64,000 nt of DNA. It comes from Dendrocalamus latiflorus. Lineage: Eukaryota > Streptophyta > Magnoliopsida > Poales > Poaceae. Below, one piece after another: positions 22,844-33,287 of the stretch; positions within the stretch are counted from its first letter, which is position 1; each line of letters opens with the position of its first letter. The stretch spans positions 10,716,390 through 10,780,389 of the forward strand of contig CM029669.1 in the NCBI GenBank assembly GCA_017311315.1, given 5' to 3'. The notes under the pieces are model-generated. The model did no database searches. It was not told the origin of the DNA and saw only the letters and a list, made by a program, of their open reading frames with translations. The position numbers were made by a program, and so were the translations under genes.

Positions 22844-23369
22844 AGGTAGAGGCTAAGGGTTTTATCCGTGGCTTTGTGAGACTTTTTGTGCTAGGGTTTT
22901 TATGGGTACCGTGAAGGTGCTTTGTAGCCAAGAACATGATCTAGAAGTAATAGATCAGATCGATTCTAAGAAAAGTTTTTCAATGTCGGCGACGTGTTTT
23001 CTGAGCATCGTTTTCCTGTGTCCTCATCGGTATGCTAACACATACGAGCTCACTAGTGTCTTCAGTCGTTAGTTCAATCCAACCGAGCAGAGAACAGTGT
23101 TGTCTTCGGCGTGTTCTAGTTTGAGCGATTGAAGCATTCGAGCAACTAAAGCTTTCATGCAGTAGGAGATTTCGACTACGTGAAAAGGGTAGAGAGAGTG
23201 GTCGAACGAGTGGTCATAATCTCCATCAAACACGTGCGAGCAATCTAGCATCTTGCGGTCAAAATCCACAACTGGTAAATTTATATTACTTGTCTTCTGG
23301 GTTGAGATTTGTTTATAGGTACTAAGAAGCAGAGGCAATCATTCACCCCCCGATTGCACCATATGAGAC

Positions 23370-23708
23370 TATAGAGTTCTACACAAACACGCCTTAACTT
23401 TCCTTTATGATTGCTCTGAATCCTAGTTACATGCGAACTCTAAACCCTGATCTTTTACAACTGCTACAGTACTTTCCTTTTGAATACAACTGCTTCAGTA
23501 CTCAGAGCCACAGTACTAGTCGTAAACTGCGTACTGGTCCTAAGACTTGGTTTGACCAATTACATGACGTACTCGTAGGACACACCCTAGTCATGGACTC
23601 GACCAACTTGACGTACTCAGAAGACATGCTCTGGTCATGGACTCGACCAGATTTGAAGTACTAGTGGTCGTGGTTTTGACTAGATTTGAAGCCAACTAGA
23701 TTAACCCA
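23370..23708 (-). repeat. Partial 3' LTR of the minus-strand Copia element
   Basis: Similar to 28520-28757, with diverged bases. A pyrimidine-rich run just inside it (about 23711-23725, CCTCC...) is the complement of a polypurine tract. Confidence 0.6.
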
Positions 23709-23841
23709 TCAATATCCTCCTTAAAACTTATTGTCTTCCGTCAATGTTCCACACACTGATTTTCTCCCTTATCTCCATGAACTTCAATCTTCTAAGTGGC
23801 TTGGTCAGGATATCAGTGAGCTGGTCTTCTATGCAAACATG

Positions 23842-24564
23842 CTACACCTCTACCAACCCTGATTCTACACATTCTTTAATGTAATGGAAATGGGTATCGA
23901 TGTGTTTGCTTCTCTCATGATAGACTAGATTCTTGCTCAACACAATTGTAGACTGGTTATCGATCTTTAGAGTTACTTTCTCAACCTTTGTCTCTAGCAT
24001 ATCAGCCAACAATCGTCCTAGCCACACCCCTTGACATGCTGCTGCACAAGATGCGATGTACTCTGCTTCACACGAGAATAAAGTGACTACCTTCTGCTTT
24101 TGTGAACACCAACTGATCGGGTTCGACAAAAGGAAAAATGGCATGTCAGAAGTGCTCCTCCGGTCATCAGTATCACTGGCTAGGTCACTATCAGAGTACA
24201 AACCTTCCTCTTTCTTCTCATAGACACACCCATAACTCAAAGTTCCTCTCACATATCTTAGTATATGCTTTACAGCGACTATATGCTCCATAGTGGGTTT
24301 CTCCACGTACCTGTTCACCATGCCAACCGAGAACGCTAAGTCCAGGCATGTGTGTAGCAGGTATCTTAAGCTTCCGATTATGCTTTGGTACAGGGTATTG
24401 TCCACCGGAGGGTTTGTGCTACCCTTGCTCAACTTCAGGTGGGGTTCCATCGAAATTTGTTTTGGATTACAATCCTTCATACCGCATTTGTCCAACACCT
24501 TTGTTGCATATGCGGATTGGCTGAGAGTGATCTTCTTGGAGCTCTGATGAACTTCAATACCCAA
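23842..24564 (-). pseudogene. pol: Copia RT end and RNase H (minus-strand element)
   Basis: A 240-codon open frame begins M-G-I-E-V and contains the Copia RT-to-RNase H linker (Y-Q-S-I-I-G-S-L-R-Y-L) and an RNase H. The RNase H shows D-S-D-L-A near 24190, S-C-E-A-E-Y-I-A near 24060 and the H-I-D-T-H-F-H terminal signature near 23900. RNase H removes the RNA template during cDNA synthesis. The frame is open only in this segment; the RT upstream lies in another frame. The C-terminus reads past the usual end toward the LTR. Confidence 0.8.
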
Positions 24565-24594
24565 CTAATAGCTGAGTAACCCGAGGTCGCTCAT

Positions 24595-25330
24595 GCTAAA
24601 CAATTTCTTCACCTGGCTTTGAAGCTATTGATCTCTTCAATACCCTCTCTAGTAATGATCAAATCATCCACATAAACTCCAACTAATAAATTACCTTTTC
24701 CATGGCTTTGCTGGTACACTTGCTCTATCGGGCATCTTTGAAAACTGAGTGCTCCTAAAAACTTGTCTAGCTTCGAATTCCAAGCTCTTGGGGCTTGACG
24801 TAGACCATATAGAGCTTTCTGCAATCTTAACACCTTGTGTTCTTCTTCTTTCATCTCAAATCCTGGAGGTTGTACAACATAGACATCTTTTTCTAAGTCA
24901 TTGTTGAGGAAGGTTGATTTGACATCCATATGATGAACCTCCCATCCTTCGTATGCCATAATCACAATGAGTAGGCATATTATCTCTAGCCTCACAACAG
25001 TGGCAAAGACTTCATCGAAATTAGTGCCTAGTTATTGAACGTACTCTTTTGTAAGTAGCCTCACCTTGTATTTCACGATCATGCCTTGAGTGTCCTTCTT
25101 TAACTTGTACACCCACTTCAAACCGATCGGCCTATGGCTATTTGGCAATGGAATGAGCTGCCATATTTTATTCTCTTAGATAGAGGACATTTCCTCCTCC
25201 ATAGCTCTTCTCCACTCCAGCTTTGCCTTGGCTTCTTTAAAGTTCGTAGGCTCCTCCTTCTGAGCAAGCAGAACCCTGAATCTCCTAGCTCTATAGGGGA
25301 TGTGGCATCATAGAGACTTCTAATGTCATG
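24595..25330 (-). pseudogene. pol: Copia reverse transcriptase fragments (minus-strand element)
   Basis: The frame at 24609-24995 contains H-H-M-D-V-K-S-T-F-L-N, P-P-G-F-E, L-Y-G-L-R-Q-A-P-R-A-W and the catalytic Y-V-D-D-L (near 24670). A fragment at 25118-25330 carries the earlier part of RT, including W-R-R-K-C-like residues where Copia RT has W-x-x-A-M. The segments are in different frames and separated by stops, so no working enzyme can be made. Confidence 0.75.
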
Positions 25331-25718
25331 CTTACATTGTGGTCCTTCAGATGAGCTCCATCCGTAACGGAGCTCCAAGTGAGACTGGTGTTCCTAGTGT
25401 TGTTGTAGGAGTGCGTGGTGTAGATGAGCCGAGTGTCCCAAATCGTGTGCTCGTCCTGGTCATGGTCGTGCCTGGAGTTGCTACTTCATGGTCGGGTCCT
25501 CTGACTACACCCTCCATTGTCGGAGTGTCGGATGCTTCCATGTGATCATCAAGACCTATGGCTACATCACGGTTAGGTCCCCCGACTACGCCCTTAGTGG
25601 TCAGCGTATCGGATGCCTCCACGTGACCATCAGGAGCTGCATTAGTGTTAGGAGGGTAATGTACCATGAAGATATCTTCAATCCGTCGTACCTCTATCGA
25701 GGGATCTCTGCTCAATTC

Positions 25719-26805
25719 CTACTTCTCCTCCTCAAACTTTGCATCACGAGTCACCACAACTCGTCTTGTCACTGGATCAAATATCCGATAACCTTTTATC
25801 TTCGAATCATACCCAATTAGCACCATTGGCTTGCTTTGATCTACTAGCCTGGGGAGGTGTGGCGTGGTCATCTTCACATGTGCAATGTACTCGAAAGTGT
25901 AGAGGTAACCAACACTTGGCTTGCAGTCGTAGTAAGCGTCATAAGGAGTTTTGCCGATGACGCTCTTCATTTGTGCCTGATTTAGGAAATAAAAGACAGT
26001 CGATACCGCTTCTCCCCAAAATTCATCTGGGGCTCCCATGCTCTTCAACAGACTCCTCACCATGCCGACCACCATCTGGTTCCTCCTTTTGACCACTCCG
26101 TTTTGTTTGGGGGAATAAGGCGTTGTTAGGTAATGCCTAACTCCTAACAGCTCACAGTAGTCCATGAACTCATTCGAGGTAAACTCCCTGCCGTGGTCGG
26201 TGCATAGAGCTTTTAGCCTTAGAATTTTCTCCATGTCGACTTGCAACCATGATACTCTTAAACGCCTCGAATGCTTTATCTTTGCTTCGGAATAAGACTA
26301 GCCACATAAACCTTATGCAGTCATCTACCAATAGCCGGAAGTATCGATTGGGCCACACAAGTCACCATGCCATAGCTTGAGGGAAATGACTGCTCAGTAT
26401 AGAGACATGGTCGAAAAAAGTTCTGATGTTGCTTGCCGATCAGACAACTATCATAGATGCGGTCCACGTGCTTGATCATGGGCATCCCATGCACTATCTT
26501 TTGTGAGCCAGATCCTTCCAGGCATGAAAGTTCACATGCCCGTACCTGGCATGCCCACGCCACGCCTGTTCAGTGCTTCTTGCTAGGAGATACTCCAGGA
26601 GAGCTGAATTGATGTGCAACACATACATCTGGTTTCTTGATCTGCTCACTTTGGCCAATAACCTGCGAGTTCTAACTAAGATCGACATCACTCCTCCTTC
26701 GACCATAATCTTGTAACTGTTCTTGTCCAGTTGATCGAGGCTGATTATGTTACTTCTCAGCTTCAGGATGTAGTAAACATTCGTGAGGATACGATGTTCA
26801 CTCAT
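25719..26805 (-). pseudogene. Copia integrase fragments (minus-strand element)
   Basis: Reading right to left, 26805-26494 holds the pre-integrase region. H-A-R-Y-G-H-V-N-F follows and C-L-I-G-K-Q-H near 26430 completes the zinc-binding part. The frames at 26358-26170 and 26246-25719 hold the catalytic core, with L-C-T-D-H-G-R-E-F near 26200 and P-K-Q-N-G-V-V-K-R-R-N near 26110. Where the third catalytic acidic residue is expected (N-G-V-x-E-R) this copy shows K. Three frames are involved, so the gene is dead. Confidence 0.75.
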
Positions 26806-27095
26806 AGAACACTCCTACATCACTAAGCCCCTTCCTTGTATCTCCATAGTCGAACCATGTCCAAACTTGACCGAACCTTTTACAGTCGTGTCAATCTCAG
26901 CAAACTTCTCCATGCATTCGGTCATGTTGTTACTTGCGCCAATATGAAGGTATCAAGCATTATTTTGGGTGCCGCTAAGCTTCGGCACCACCTTGTTTTC
27001 ATGCAGGAATATCTCCTCTTTAGGTGTCAGAACTATATGGATGAGTTCACATACTTCAACCATCAATAGTTAGATATGTTCATCGTTTTGCTTTG

Positions 27096-28051
27096 TTACG
27101 AGATTGACCCTTTCTCTTCGGTTTGACTTTGGACACTTTTTCGCAAAGTGCCCATATTCGTTGCAATTGAAACACTTGATCTTGGACTTGTTGGAATTGT
27201 GTGGCATTCGTTCATCGATGACACGATTGCCATCGCCTCGGCCTCTACCTTGTCCACGGCCAAATCCCTGACCCTCCTGTTATGACCTCCTCTCTTGGCG
27301 CTGCTAGAGCTCTCATGCTTCTTTGGCTTCGAGCTCCTCTCTTCCCACTTGTTTTGGGTAAATAGAAGTTTATCTCCCCTATGCTTCAAGTGCCGCCGCC
27401 CCCTTGATTCCTTCCTCGAAGGTTCTGAGGCTACCGATCGCCTCCGAGAGCGACATCGTTGTAGCATCACTTAACTATTTGATCATTTCAATAATCTGAA
27501 GGAAATGATCTGGAACCGAACTGAACAGTTTTTCAACAACGTTGCTCTTTTCCAGCTTCATCCCAAGCGAACGAATCTCTCCCACTAGTGTGGTGAGTTT
27601 CGTGGAGTACTTGGTGATCATCCCTGAGTCCCTCATCTGCAACTTGCTCAGTTGTCATTACTTGAGCGTGTGCCTTCCTAATGTGATCTTCGCCTACTCA
27701 CACCTCCCTGAGTACGTTCCAAGCTTCTTTTGCCATCTTCTTCTCTACTATTGACATCATTACATCGTCTAGCACTGCTTGCGAGATGACCACCATCGGG
27801 CCTTGATCCTTGTCGCCATCGTCATCACTATCTTTGATCGTCGACAATACCCCTAACGAATGTAAAATTAACTTCATCTTGACAGCCGATATGCCGGAAT
27901 TCATTTCGCTCAACATTGGGTATTGGATCAGGATCGAGGCGCTTCTTGCTGTCAGCTTGACGATCACACCTAACTTCGATGGATCGAGCTTGTTGCCCGT
28001 GGTTTTGACAAGCGCACTTGCCTTCAATGGATCATCAGTGTTGCTGACCAT
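27096..28051 (-). pseudogene. gag: Copia gag (minus-strand element, broken)
   Basis: The frame 28051-27698 begins M-V-S-N-T-D and carries the Copia N-terminal Gag pattern (Y-P-M-L-S-E-M-N-S-G ... A-V-K-M-K-L-I-L). A later frame, 27470-27096, is basic. A zinc knuckle C-F-N-C-N-E-Y-G-H-F-A-K-K-C is readable on the minus strand at about 27130-27172. Several frame changes separate the parts. Gag would form the element particle. Confidence 0.75.
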
Positions 28052-28066
28052 CGCTTCACCCCCTAA

Positions 28067-28079
28067 GCTCTTGTACTAA
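28067..28079 (-). other. Degenerate primer binding site
   Basis: On the minus strand this reads TTAGTACAAGAGC, a decayed form of the tRNA-iMet site TGGTATCAGAGC. It lies directly inside the 5' LTR end and before gag. Confidence 0.5.
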
Positions 28080-28080
28080 T

Positions 28081-28757
28081 TGTTGGAAACTTATCCTAGG
28101 GCCTCAGCAACCGGTGAACTCAAGCCTTGAGATCACGCACGCGAATACAAGAGTAAAATACTGATCGATTTTTTGCGACGTGGTACACCTGCATCCTTTT
28201 CTTTTTCTTATATAAAGAACAAAAATACAGTGCCTGTTCTTTTTGGCTGAAACTTATGCCTTTTGGCTGCGGCTTATGGCTTATGGCTTTTTGGCTGTTC
28301 ATGCGAGAGATAAAGAGTAACAAAAACTCACATGCAGTTTTTGCCGATATAAATAAAGTCGGTACGGTATGTACTACAATTAACTAGTAAATTTTATCTT
28401 AAAAAGATACTCTGTTTAAAAGCTAGTTACTATAGAAAAACCGAAAACAGCTTTTGAAAGTTAAAAAAAACAAGTCCTATAAGACATGTATCCAACGTGT
28501 CATCCCACCTTATGAGCCCTACACAAACACACATTTACTTTTCTTTATCACTGTTCTAAATCCTAGTTACATGCGACTCTAAACTTTGATACAGTACTGC
28601 GCGTAAGTCTTGATTTGACTAATTACATGATGTACTCGTAGGATACACCTTAATTGTAGACTGGACTATTTTCTGATCGTGGATACGATCAAATTTGAAA
28701 AAACTCGTAGTCGTGCTTTCCATCGGATCTGAAGATGGACATTACCGAGGCTTGGAA
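28081..28757 (-). repeat. 5' LTR of the minus-strand Copia element
   Basis: On the plus strand it starts TGTTGGAAAC at 28081. Its right part (28520-28757) matches the left LTR at 23370-23708. The outer right boundary is approximate. It contains no gene. Confidence 0.55.
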
Positions 28758-28926
28758 GCTCTGGCAGCTCCACGTGCTGTATGTATAATCCTGCAATGAT
28801 AGGGAAGGACAGGCTACTGTCGGCTTGGAGGCTCCGGCAGCTCCGCGTGAAGTTAGTACTGCTACTTTTATTACAGGTTCACAGCTGTATGTACGAACCT
28901 GCAATGATAGAGATGGATAGGGTAGT
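28742..28926 (+). repeat. Diverged tandem unit beside the PMD transposon
   Basis: A unit starting GGCTTGGAAGCTC... with ...TGTATGTACGAACCTGCAATGATAG occurs in diverged copies here and again at 33279-33340 on the far side of the transposon. The transposon therefore inserted into a small pre-existing repeat. Confidence 0.5.
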
Positions 28927-28936
28927 GTGGCTTGGA

Positions 28937-29070
28937 GAATTTTTTTTACGGATAATCCATTTTTTATTCGAAATTACATAAATATACCCGTGGGAAATTT
29001 TTTTACAAAAATAGGCTCCAGTCGCCTAATGGTTGGGCGACTGGAGCCGTTCGCCCAACCACACGGCGAC
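28937..29070 (+). repeat. Left terminal inverted repeat
   Basis: Matches the reverse complement of 33145-33277 with a handful of mismatches. It includes an AT-rich outer part and an inner part ending in the GGCGAC motif. Confidence 0.9.
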
Positions 29071-29190
29071 ATTTAATGAATCTACCAACCGTTGGGCGAT
29101 TAATTGCAGTCGCCCCACGGTTGGGCGACTTCCATCAAGTCGCCCAACCGTTAGGCGACTGCATTTCAGTCGCTCAACGGTTCGGCGACT
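29018..29190 (+). repeat. Left subterminal array: six ~30-bp palindromic units
   Basis: Units start at 29020, 29048, 29078, 29108, 29138 and 29168. The best have the form AGTCGCC-N9-GGCGACT (23 bp) plus a 7-bp spacer. Two are degenerate. The first two lie inside the inverted repeat and the others continue inward. Such arrays are typical protein-binding sites at transposon ends (inference). Confidence 0.85.
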
Positions 29191-29252
29191 TCTAGTGAGA
29201 TATATACCGCGCTCGGCCAAGCGGTCACTGTGTCGTTCGGCCGTCGTCGCAG

Positions 29253-29369
29253 AGAAGAGAGGGAGAGGAGAAGAGGAGGGGAAGAGAAGGAGAGGGAGAG
29301 GAGAAGGGGAGGAGGGGAAGAGAAGGAGAGGGAGAGGAGGAGAAGGGGAGGAGGAGAAGAGGAGGGGGA
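29253..29369 (+). repeat. GA-rich low-complexity tract
   Basis: Almost pure purine sequence of GAGGA/GGAGA type between the left array and the probable first splice donor of the PMD gene. It probably belongs to the 5' untranslated leader. Confidence 0.75.
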
Positions 29370-29384
29370 GTGCGCGATTTTCAG

Positions 29385-30029
29385 GTAATTTTTCGTGTTA
29401 TATTTTTTGTTAGTGTAGAAAATTAGTTTAGAAAATGTAGTGTAGAAAATTAGTTTAGAAAATTAGTTTAGAAAATTAGTTTAGAAAATGTAGTGTAGAA
29501 AATTAGTTTAGAAAATTAGTTTAGAAAATGTAGTGTAGAAAATTAGTTTAGAAATATAGTTTAGAAAATTAGTTTAGAAAATGTAGTGTAGAAAATTAGT
29601 TTAGAAATATAGTTTAGAAAATTAGTTTAGAAAATGTAGTGTAGAAAATTAGTTTACAAATTTAGTTTAGAAAATTAGTTTAGAAAATGTAGTGTAGAAA
29701 ATTAGTTTACAAATTTAGTTTAGAAAATGTAGTTTCAAAATTTAGTTTAGAAATTAAATATAGAAATATAATTTAGACATTTAATTTTCAAATTTTGTGT
29801 ACTAAATGTAGTTTAGAAATAAAGTTTAGAAAATTTAGTTTATAAATTTTGTGTACCATTTATTGTACAAATTTAGATGTAGAAAGTATAATGTACAAGT
29901 TTAGATGTAGAAATTTAGATGTACCAAGTTTAATGTACAGTCTTAGATGTATAAAATTTAGTGTTGAAATTATTGTACAAATTTAGATGCAGAAAATTTA
30001 ATGTTGAAAGTATTGTACAAATTTTGCAG
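29385..30029 (+). other. Probable 5'UTR intron with AT-rich short tandem repeat
   Basis: A donor (TCAG|GTAATT) at 29385 and an acceptor (TTTTGCAG) ending at 30029 bracket 645 bases just before the PMD start codon. Most of it, 29410-29760, is a tandem array of a ~14-base unit resembling AAATTAGTTTAGAA, alternating with AATGTAGTGTAG. It has no coding content. Confidence 0.55.
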
Positions 30030-30031
30030 GT

Positions 30032-32259
30032 ATGACTCGTGCTGGACGTGACTCGGAGTGGCGGTTCGCGCTGTTGGACGAGCACGTGGACCGCTCTCAT
30101 CGCGCTTCCCATCTAGTGCCGCCACCGGGGAGCACGGACGAGCCGCCTCAGCTGGGAGTGGTCCGGACACGGACACCTCGCGTGGCCTGGGGACTCGACC
30201 CTCGTTGGACTACCAGGTGAGCACTATTCCAGCGTTTAGTGCGACCGTTAGTTCGTTCCGTGCTGACCTTCACTTTGTTTGCAGGCTGCGGGATGCCGGG
30301 CTACTCCCTCTTGCCCGGATGGTGCAGGCCACAGAGGAGGATGGAGCCGCTGGCGGGGACGAGGGCGGGGACGAGGCGGGCGGGGATCGATCACGACGAT
30401 TTCCGTTCGACCGTTCCCTGCTGACGGCTTTGGTGGACCGTTGGCGGCCCGAGACGCACACTTTCCACCTCCCATTCGGGGAGATGACGCCGACCTTGCA
30501 GGATGTGTCCCTGCTTCTTGGGCTTCCGATCGCGGGAGACGCTGCCTTCCTACCGGAGGCCCCGGCCGACTGGCGCGCTGACCTGCTCGGCAGATTCGAG
30601 GGTGTCGTTCCACCGGCCGCTGACCACCACGTGTTCGGAGAGGCGCAGACCCATGGGCCGACACTGAGGTGGCTCAGACAGTACCGGGTACGTGGTATAT
30701 AAAATCGATCGTATCTTCGAAGCTCTTATTTGTGGTATTACGTACTAATAACAACTTTTTTGCATTCAGGTGGAGCGCATGGTTCCGCAGGCAGACGATC
30801 AGCAGGTCTCGCGGCACCTGGAGGCGTACGTGCTGTGGCTGTTTGGTTGGGTGCTTTTCACCACCAGCCACGGCAACTCGGTGGATGCGCGCCTTATCGC
30901 TTATGCGAGGGCGATCGCTGATGGCGAGCCCCACCAGGTCAGCTGGGGATCGGCCGTACTTGCCGCGACGTACCGCGCGCTGTGCGATGCGTGCACGAGG
31001 GTCAAGCCGAACTCGATCCTCACGGGTTGTCCCCTGCTACTACAGTTGTGGTCGTTCGAGCGCTTAAGCGTCGGACGACCTGTGCTAGACGACGTGGGTC
31101 CGTACGGGCCCGAGATGTATCCGGGGGGAGAAGTCGACCGGCCGACGATGGGTTCTATGTGGTGCCGTCGCCGAGTAAGTTTTATCACAGTTAACTATTT
31201 CTTTCTTATTGACGATCGTCATTGTAAACAACTTGTCTTTCTTGCAGGTACAGTTCGCGCACGTGCAGGTCACGCGGGCGTACCGGGTCTTTGTGGAGCA
31301 GCTCGACCGCATCACAGCCGACGACGTGCGCTGGGAGCCGTACGCTGATACGGCAGTGCAGGCCCGTGCTCCTGGCGGTCTGTCTTCACTTTGCTGGCGT
31401 GACCGGGCTTTCTGGCTCACCCGCCGGAAGCTCGTGTACCTCATCTACGTGGAGGACTACGCACCCCAGCGGGTGATGCGGCAGTTCGGGCTATGGCAGC
31501 CGGTTCCTGTACCAGTCGGACCATCGCTTCCGCCGCACGTGCACGGGTGAGTGTACGTTTCTGCTAAATATGTACATACTTACTACTGCGTTCGCAAGTA
31601 TCTCACATTACGTAATGGTTTTATACGCAGGCACAGCGGGAAGGGAGTGAAAAGAGGCACGGACTGGTCGGTGAGAATGCAGCCCTGGGTCGAGCAGTGG
31701 CAGGATGCGCTCGACGACCGCGTGGACGAGGACCGACCGTACGACAGCAGGGAGTACGCGGAGTACCTGCGCTGGTACCAGCCGCAGACCCGTATCAGGC
31801 TCGTATATGTGGTAGACCCGCCTGCCACACACGTCGCCGCTCCGACGGACACGTACCCCGCGCACTTCGCGCACGACGCTCACCTCGCGGTACGTTACAT
31901 GTCATTTCAAAGATTCCCAAATGGTAATGTCGTTTCCATAATCGACCATTTTATGTCTTTGTGTCCAGGCTGACGTCGGTTCTGACCTATACGCCGAGTC
32001 CGGCACAGTACTGGAGAGGCTCGCCAGTGGTGCGCAGCTGACCCATGAGGAGGGCCTCAGCTTTGCGCGTCGGGTGCACGAGGGGTGTAGACGTATCGTT
32101 AGCCTACTGTCCTGCACGAGGCTACCGGCGGTCTCCACGCCCCCCGCTACGACTGCTCGTCCACCAGTGCCACCTCCACCAGCGTGGCACTACTATGGTG
32201 CACCTACGTGGACACGTCCTCCACCACCTCACCCGGAGCAGCCAGGGGGTTCAGCCTGA
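30032..32259 (+). CDS. Plant mobile domain (PMD, PF10536) protein, six exons
   Basis: Canonical GT-AG introns give exons 30032-30216, 30285-30687, 30770-31174, 31248-31546, 31631-31889 and 31969-32259, an open frame of 613 residues. The ATG follows an acceptor by two bases. The PMD starts near residue 62 (R-L-R-D-A-G-L). It continues with L-V-D-R-W-R-P-E-T-H-T-F-H-L-P-F-G-E-M-T (about 110-130), L-Q-D-V-S-L-L-L-G-L-P, H-L-E-A-Y-V-L-W-L-F-G-W (exon 3), and W-G-S-A-V-L-A-A-T-Y-R-A-L. This is the order of MAIN/MAIL1-type proteins, nuclear factors linked to silencing and genome stability. The tail is proline-rich. The TGA at 32257-32259 may be premature, since the same frame continues with proline-rich coding-like sequence. 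It is the only gene of the transposon. Confidence 0.8.
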
Positions 32260-32714
32260 GCAGGGCCTCCTACACCGGTTCACTTCACGCCTCCTACGCA
32301 GACCCCTGTCTTCCCCACGCAGGGGGTGTACGCCTCCTCCATGGCGCCAGCTACGAGTACGCATAGGGTCTTATACCGTGTTTATCCGAAGACGACATGC
32401 AACGCACTAACGATATTAATATTGCAGGTACTTACCAGCACGGCGTCTCCCCAGGCCAGGAGGATGTGGACCAGTTTTTCGCGCCGTCGCCCGACGTCGC
32501 ACCGCAGGTTCTTTCTGCCAGTGCCCTCCCCGGTGCACCGGAGATTACACAGCCAGAGGTGCAGCTGACTCCACCAGCGCAGGGGCGGGATAGACACCCT
32601 CCTCCTCGTTTTACCTTTTCGGATCGTCCTAATCCGTTGCACCGGAGGAGGGCCAAGCGAGGCCGTATGGGAGGACGCGGGCGCGGTGACGGGGCACAGC
32701 AGGGTGACCAGTAA
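32260..32714 (+). pseudogene. Probable lost C-terminal part of the PMD gene
   Basis: After the TGA the same frame stays open to 32367 with Pro/Thr-rich coding-like sequence and a GT donor at 32368. A splice acceptor ends at 32427. From there an open frame runs to TAA at 32712-32714, rich in Pro, Ser and Gln. It ends with a basic R-R-A-K-R-G-R-M-G-G-R-G-R-G segment typical of nucleic-acid-binding or nuclear tails. Joining the two at the visible splice sites gives the wrong phase, so there is an indel as well as the stop, or the splice site I chose is wrong. Confidence 0.5.
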
Positions 32715-33024
32715 GGCGTGCTGCAGATGCTATATATGTTATGCATGTAATGAAAATACATGCGCCATGTTACTCACAGTTATATTATGAAGTTTATTTA
32801 TATTTACATAAGTCTATCATCTCTTTCCGCATATAAACTATCTCACTTAACAGTGTATGTATCGATCGTTCTCTACTCAATCTTTCAAAAAAAAAATTTA
32901 AAAAACTTTTTACACACCTACAATATACAATGAACATAAACTTTTATTACAACTTCACCGTATTTTTTACCGGTTCAACGTTACAAAATTCACAAATTCT
33001 AAAACAATCACGGGGGCTACCTGC
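32715..33024. other. 3' flank of the PMD gene
   Basis: AT-rich sequence without a gene, between the last exon and the right palindrome array. It should hold the polyadenylation region; I see no single convincing AATAAA. Confidence 0.4.
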
Positions 33025-33195
33025 AGTCGCCTAACGGGATGGCGACTGCATGCCAGTCGCCTAACGGTATGGCGACTGCATGCCAGTCGCCATACGGAAG
33101 AGCGATTTAATGCAGTCGCTCTACTGTGCAGCGAGATATATTGTGTCGCCGTGTGGTTGGGCGAAAGGCTCCAGTCGCCCAACCATTAGGCGACT
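33025..33195 (+). repeat. Right subterminal array: six ~30-bp palindromic units
   Basis: Units start at 33025, 33055, 33085, 33114, 33144 and 33173. They have the same AGTCGCC-N9-GGCGACT core and ~30-bp spacing as the left end. The inner copies differ in sequence from the left array but keep the palindrome. Confidence 0.85.
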
Positions 33196-33277
33196 GGAGC
33201 CTATTTTTGTAAAAAATTTCCCGCGGGTATATTTATGTAATTTCGAATAAAAAATGAATTATCCGTACAAAAAATTC
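33145..33277 (-). repeat. Right terminal inverted repeat
   Basis: Inverse of 28937-29070. The outermost bases are AAAAAATTC on the plus strand, followed directly by the target duplication GTGGCTTGGA. Confidence 0.9.
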
Positions 33278-33287
33278 GTGGCTTGGA

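Larger units (their letters stand above)
20488..23385 (+). mobile_element. 3' end and LTR of a SIRE/Maximus-type Copia element
   Basis: From 20488 the sequence matches the SIRE copy at about 57170 (C-A-T-G-A-C-A-T-G-G-like start, then TACTTTGACTAGATTAATTATAGA). Its right part, 22900-23385, matches 52861-53394, the LTR segment that precedes a tRNA-iMet primer site there. The piece therefore holds 3' untranslated sequence and most of an LTR. No gag or pol is present, because the long LTR element inserted on its left and a minus-strand Copia element abuts its right end. The LTR contains arrays of short GACCA/GTCG-type motifs and a TATAAAAG box. It contains no gene. Confidence 0.7.
23370..28757 (-). 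mobile_element. Decayed Copia retrotransposon on the minus strand
   Basis: Read on the minus strand, the order is LTR (28757-28081), primer site, gag, protease/integrase, RT, RNase H, LTR (23708-23370). The two LTR pieces share segments such as TCCTAGTTACATGCGA at 23421 and 28561. The left LTR is incomplete, since SIRE LTR sequence replaces its outer part. Many frameshifts and stops break the polyprotein. Order gag-IN-RT-RNase H defines Copia; I do not assign a lineage. Confidence 0.8.
28937..33277 (+). mobile_element. TIR DNA transposon carrying a plant mobile domain gene
   Basis: The element is 4,341 bp. It begins GAATTTTTTTTACGGATAATC and ends in the near-exact inverse. The inverted repeats are about 134 bp (28937-29070 and 33145-33277) with only a few differences. 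It is flanked by the 10-bp direct repeat GTGGCTTGGA (28927-28936 and 33278-33287). Long inverted repeats with a 9-10 bp target duplication point to the Mutator-like (MULE) superfamily. Inside is one spliced PMD gene on the plus strand. No MURA-type or other transposase motif was found in any frame, so it must be mobilised in trans, or the PMD protein takes part in mobility (inference). PMD genes carried by plant transposons are known. Confidence 0.85.
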
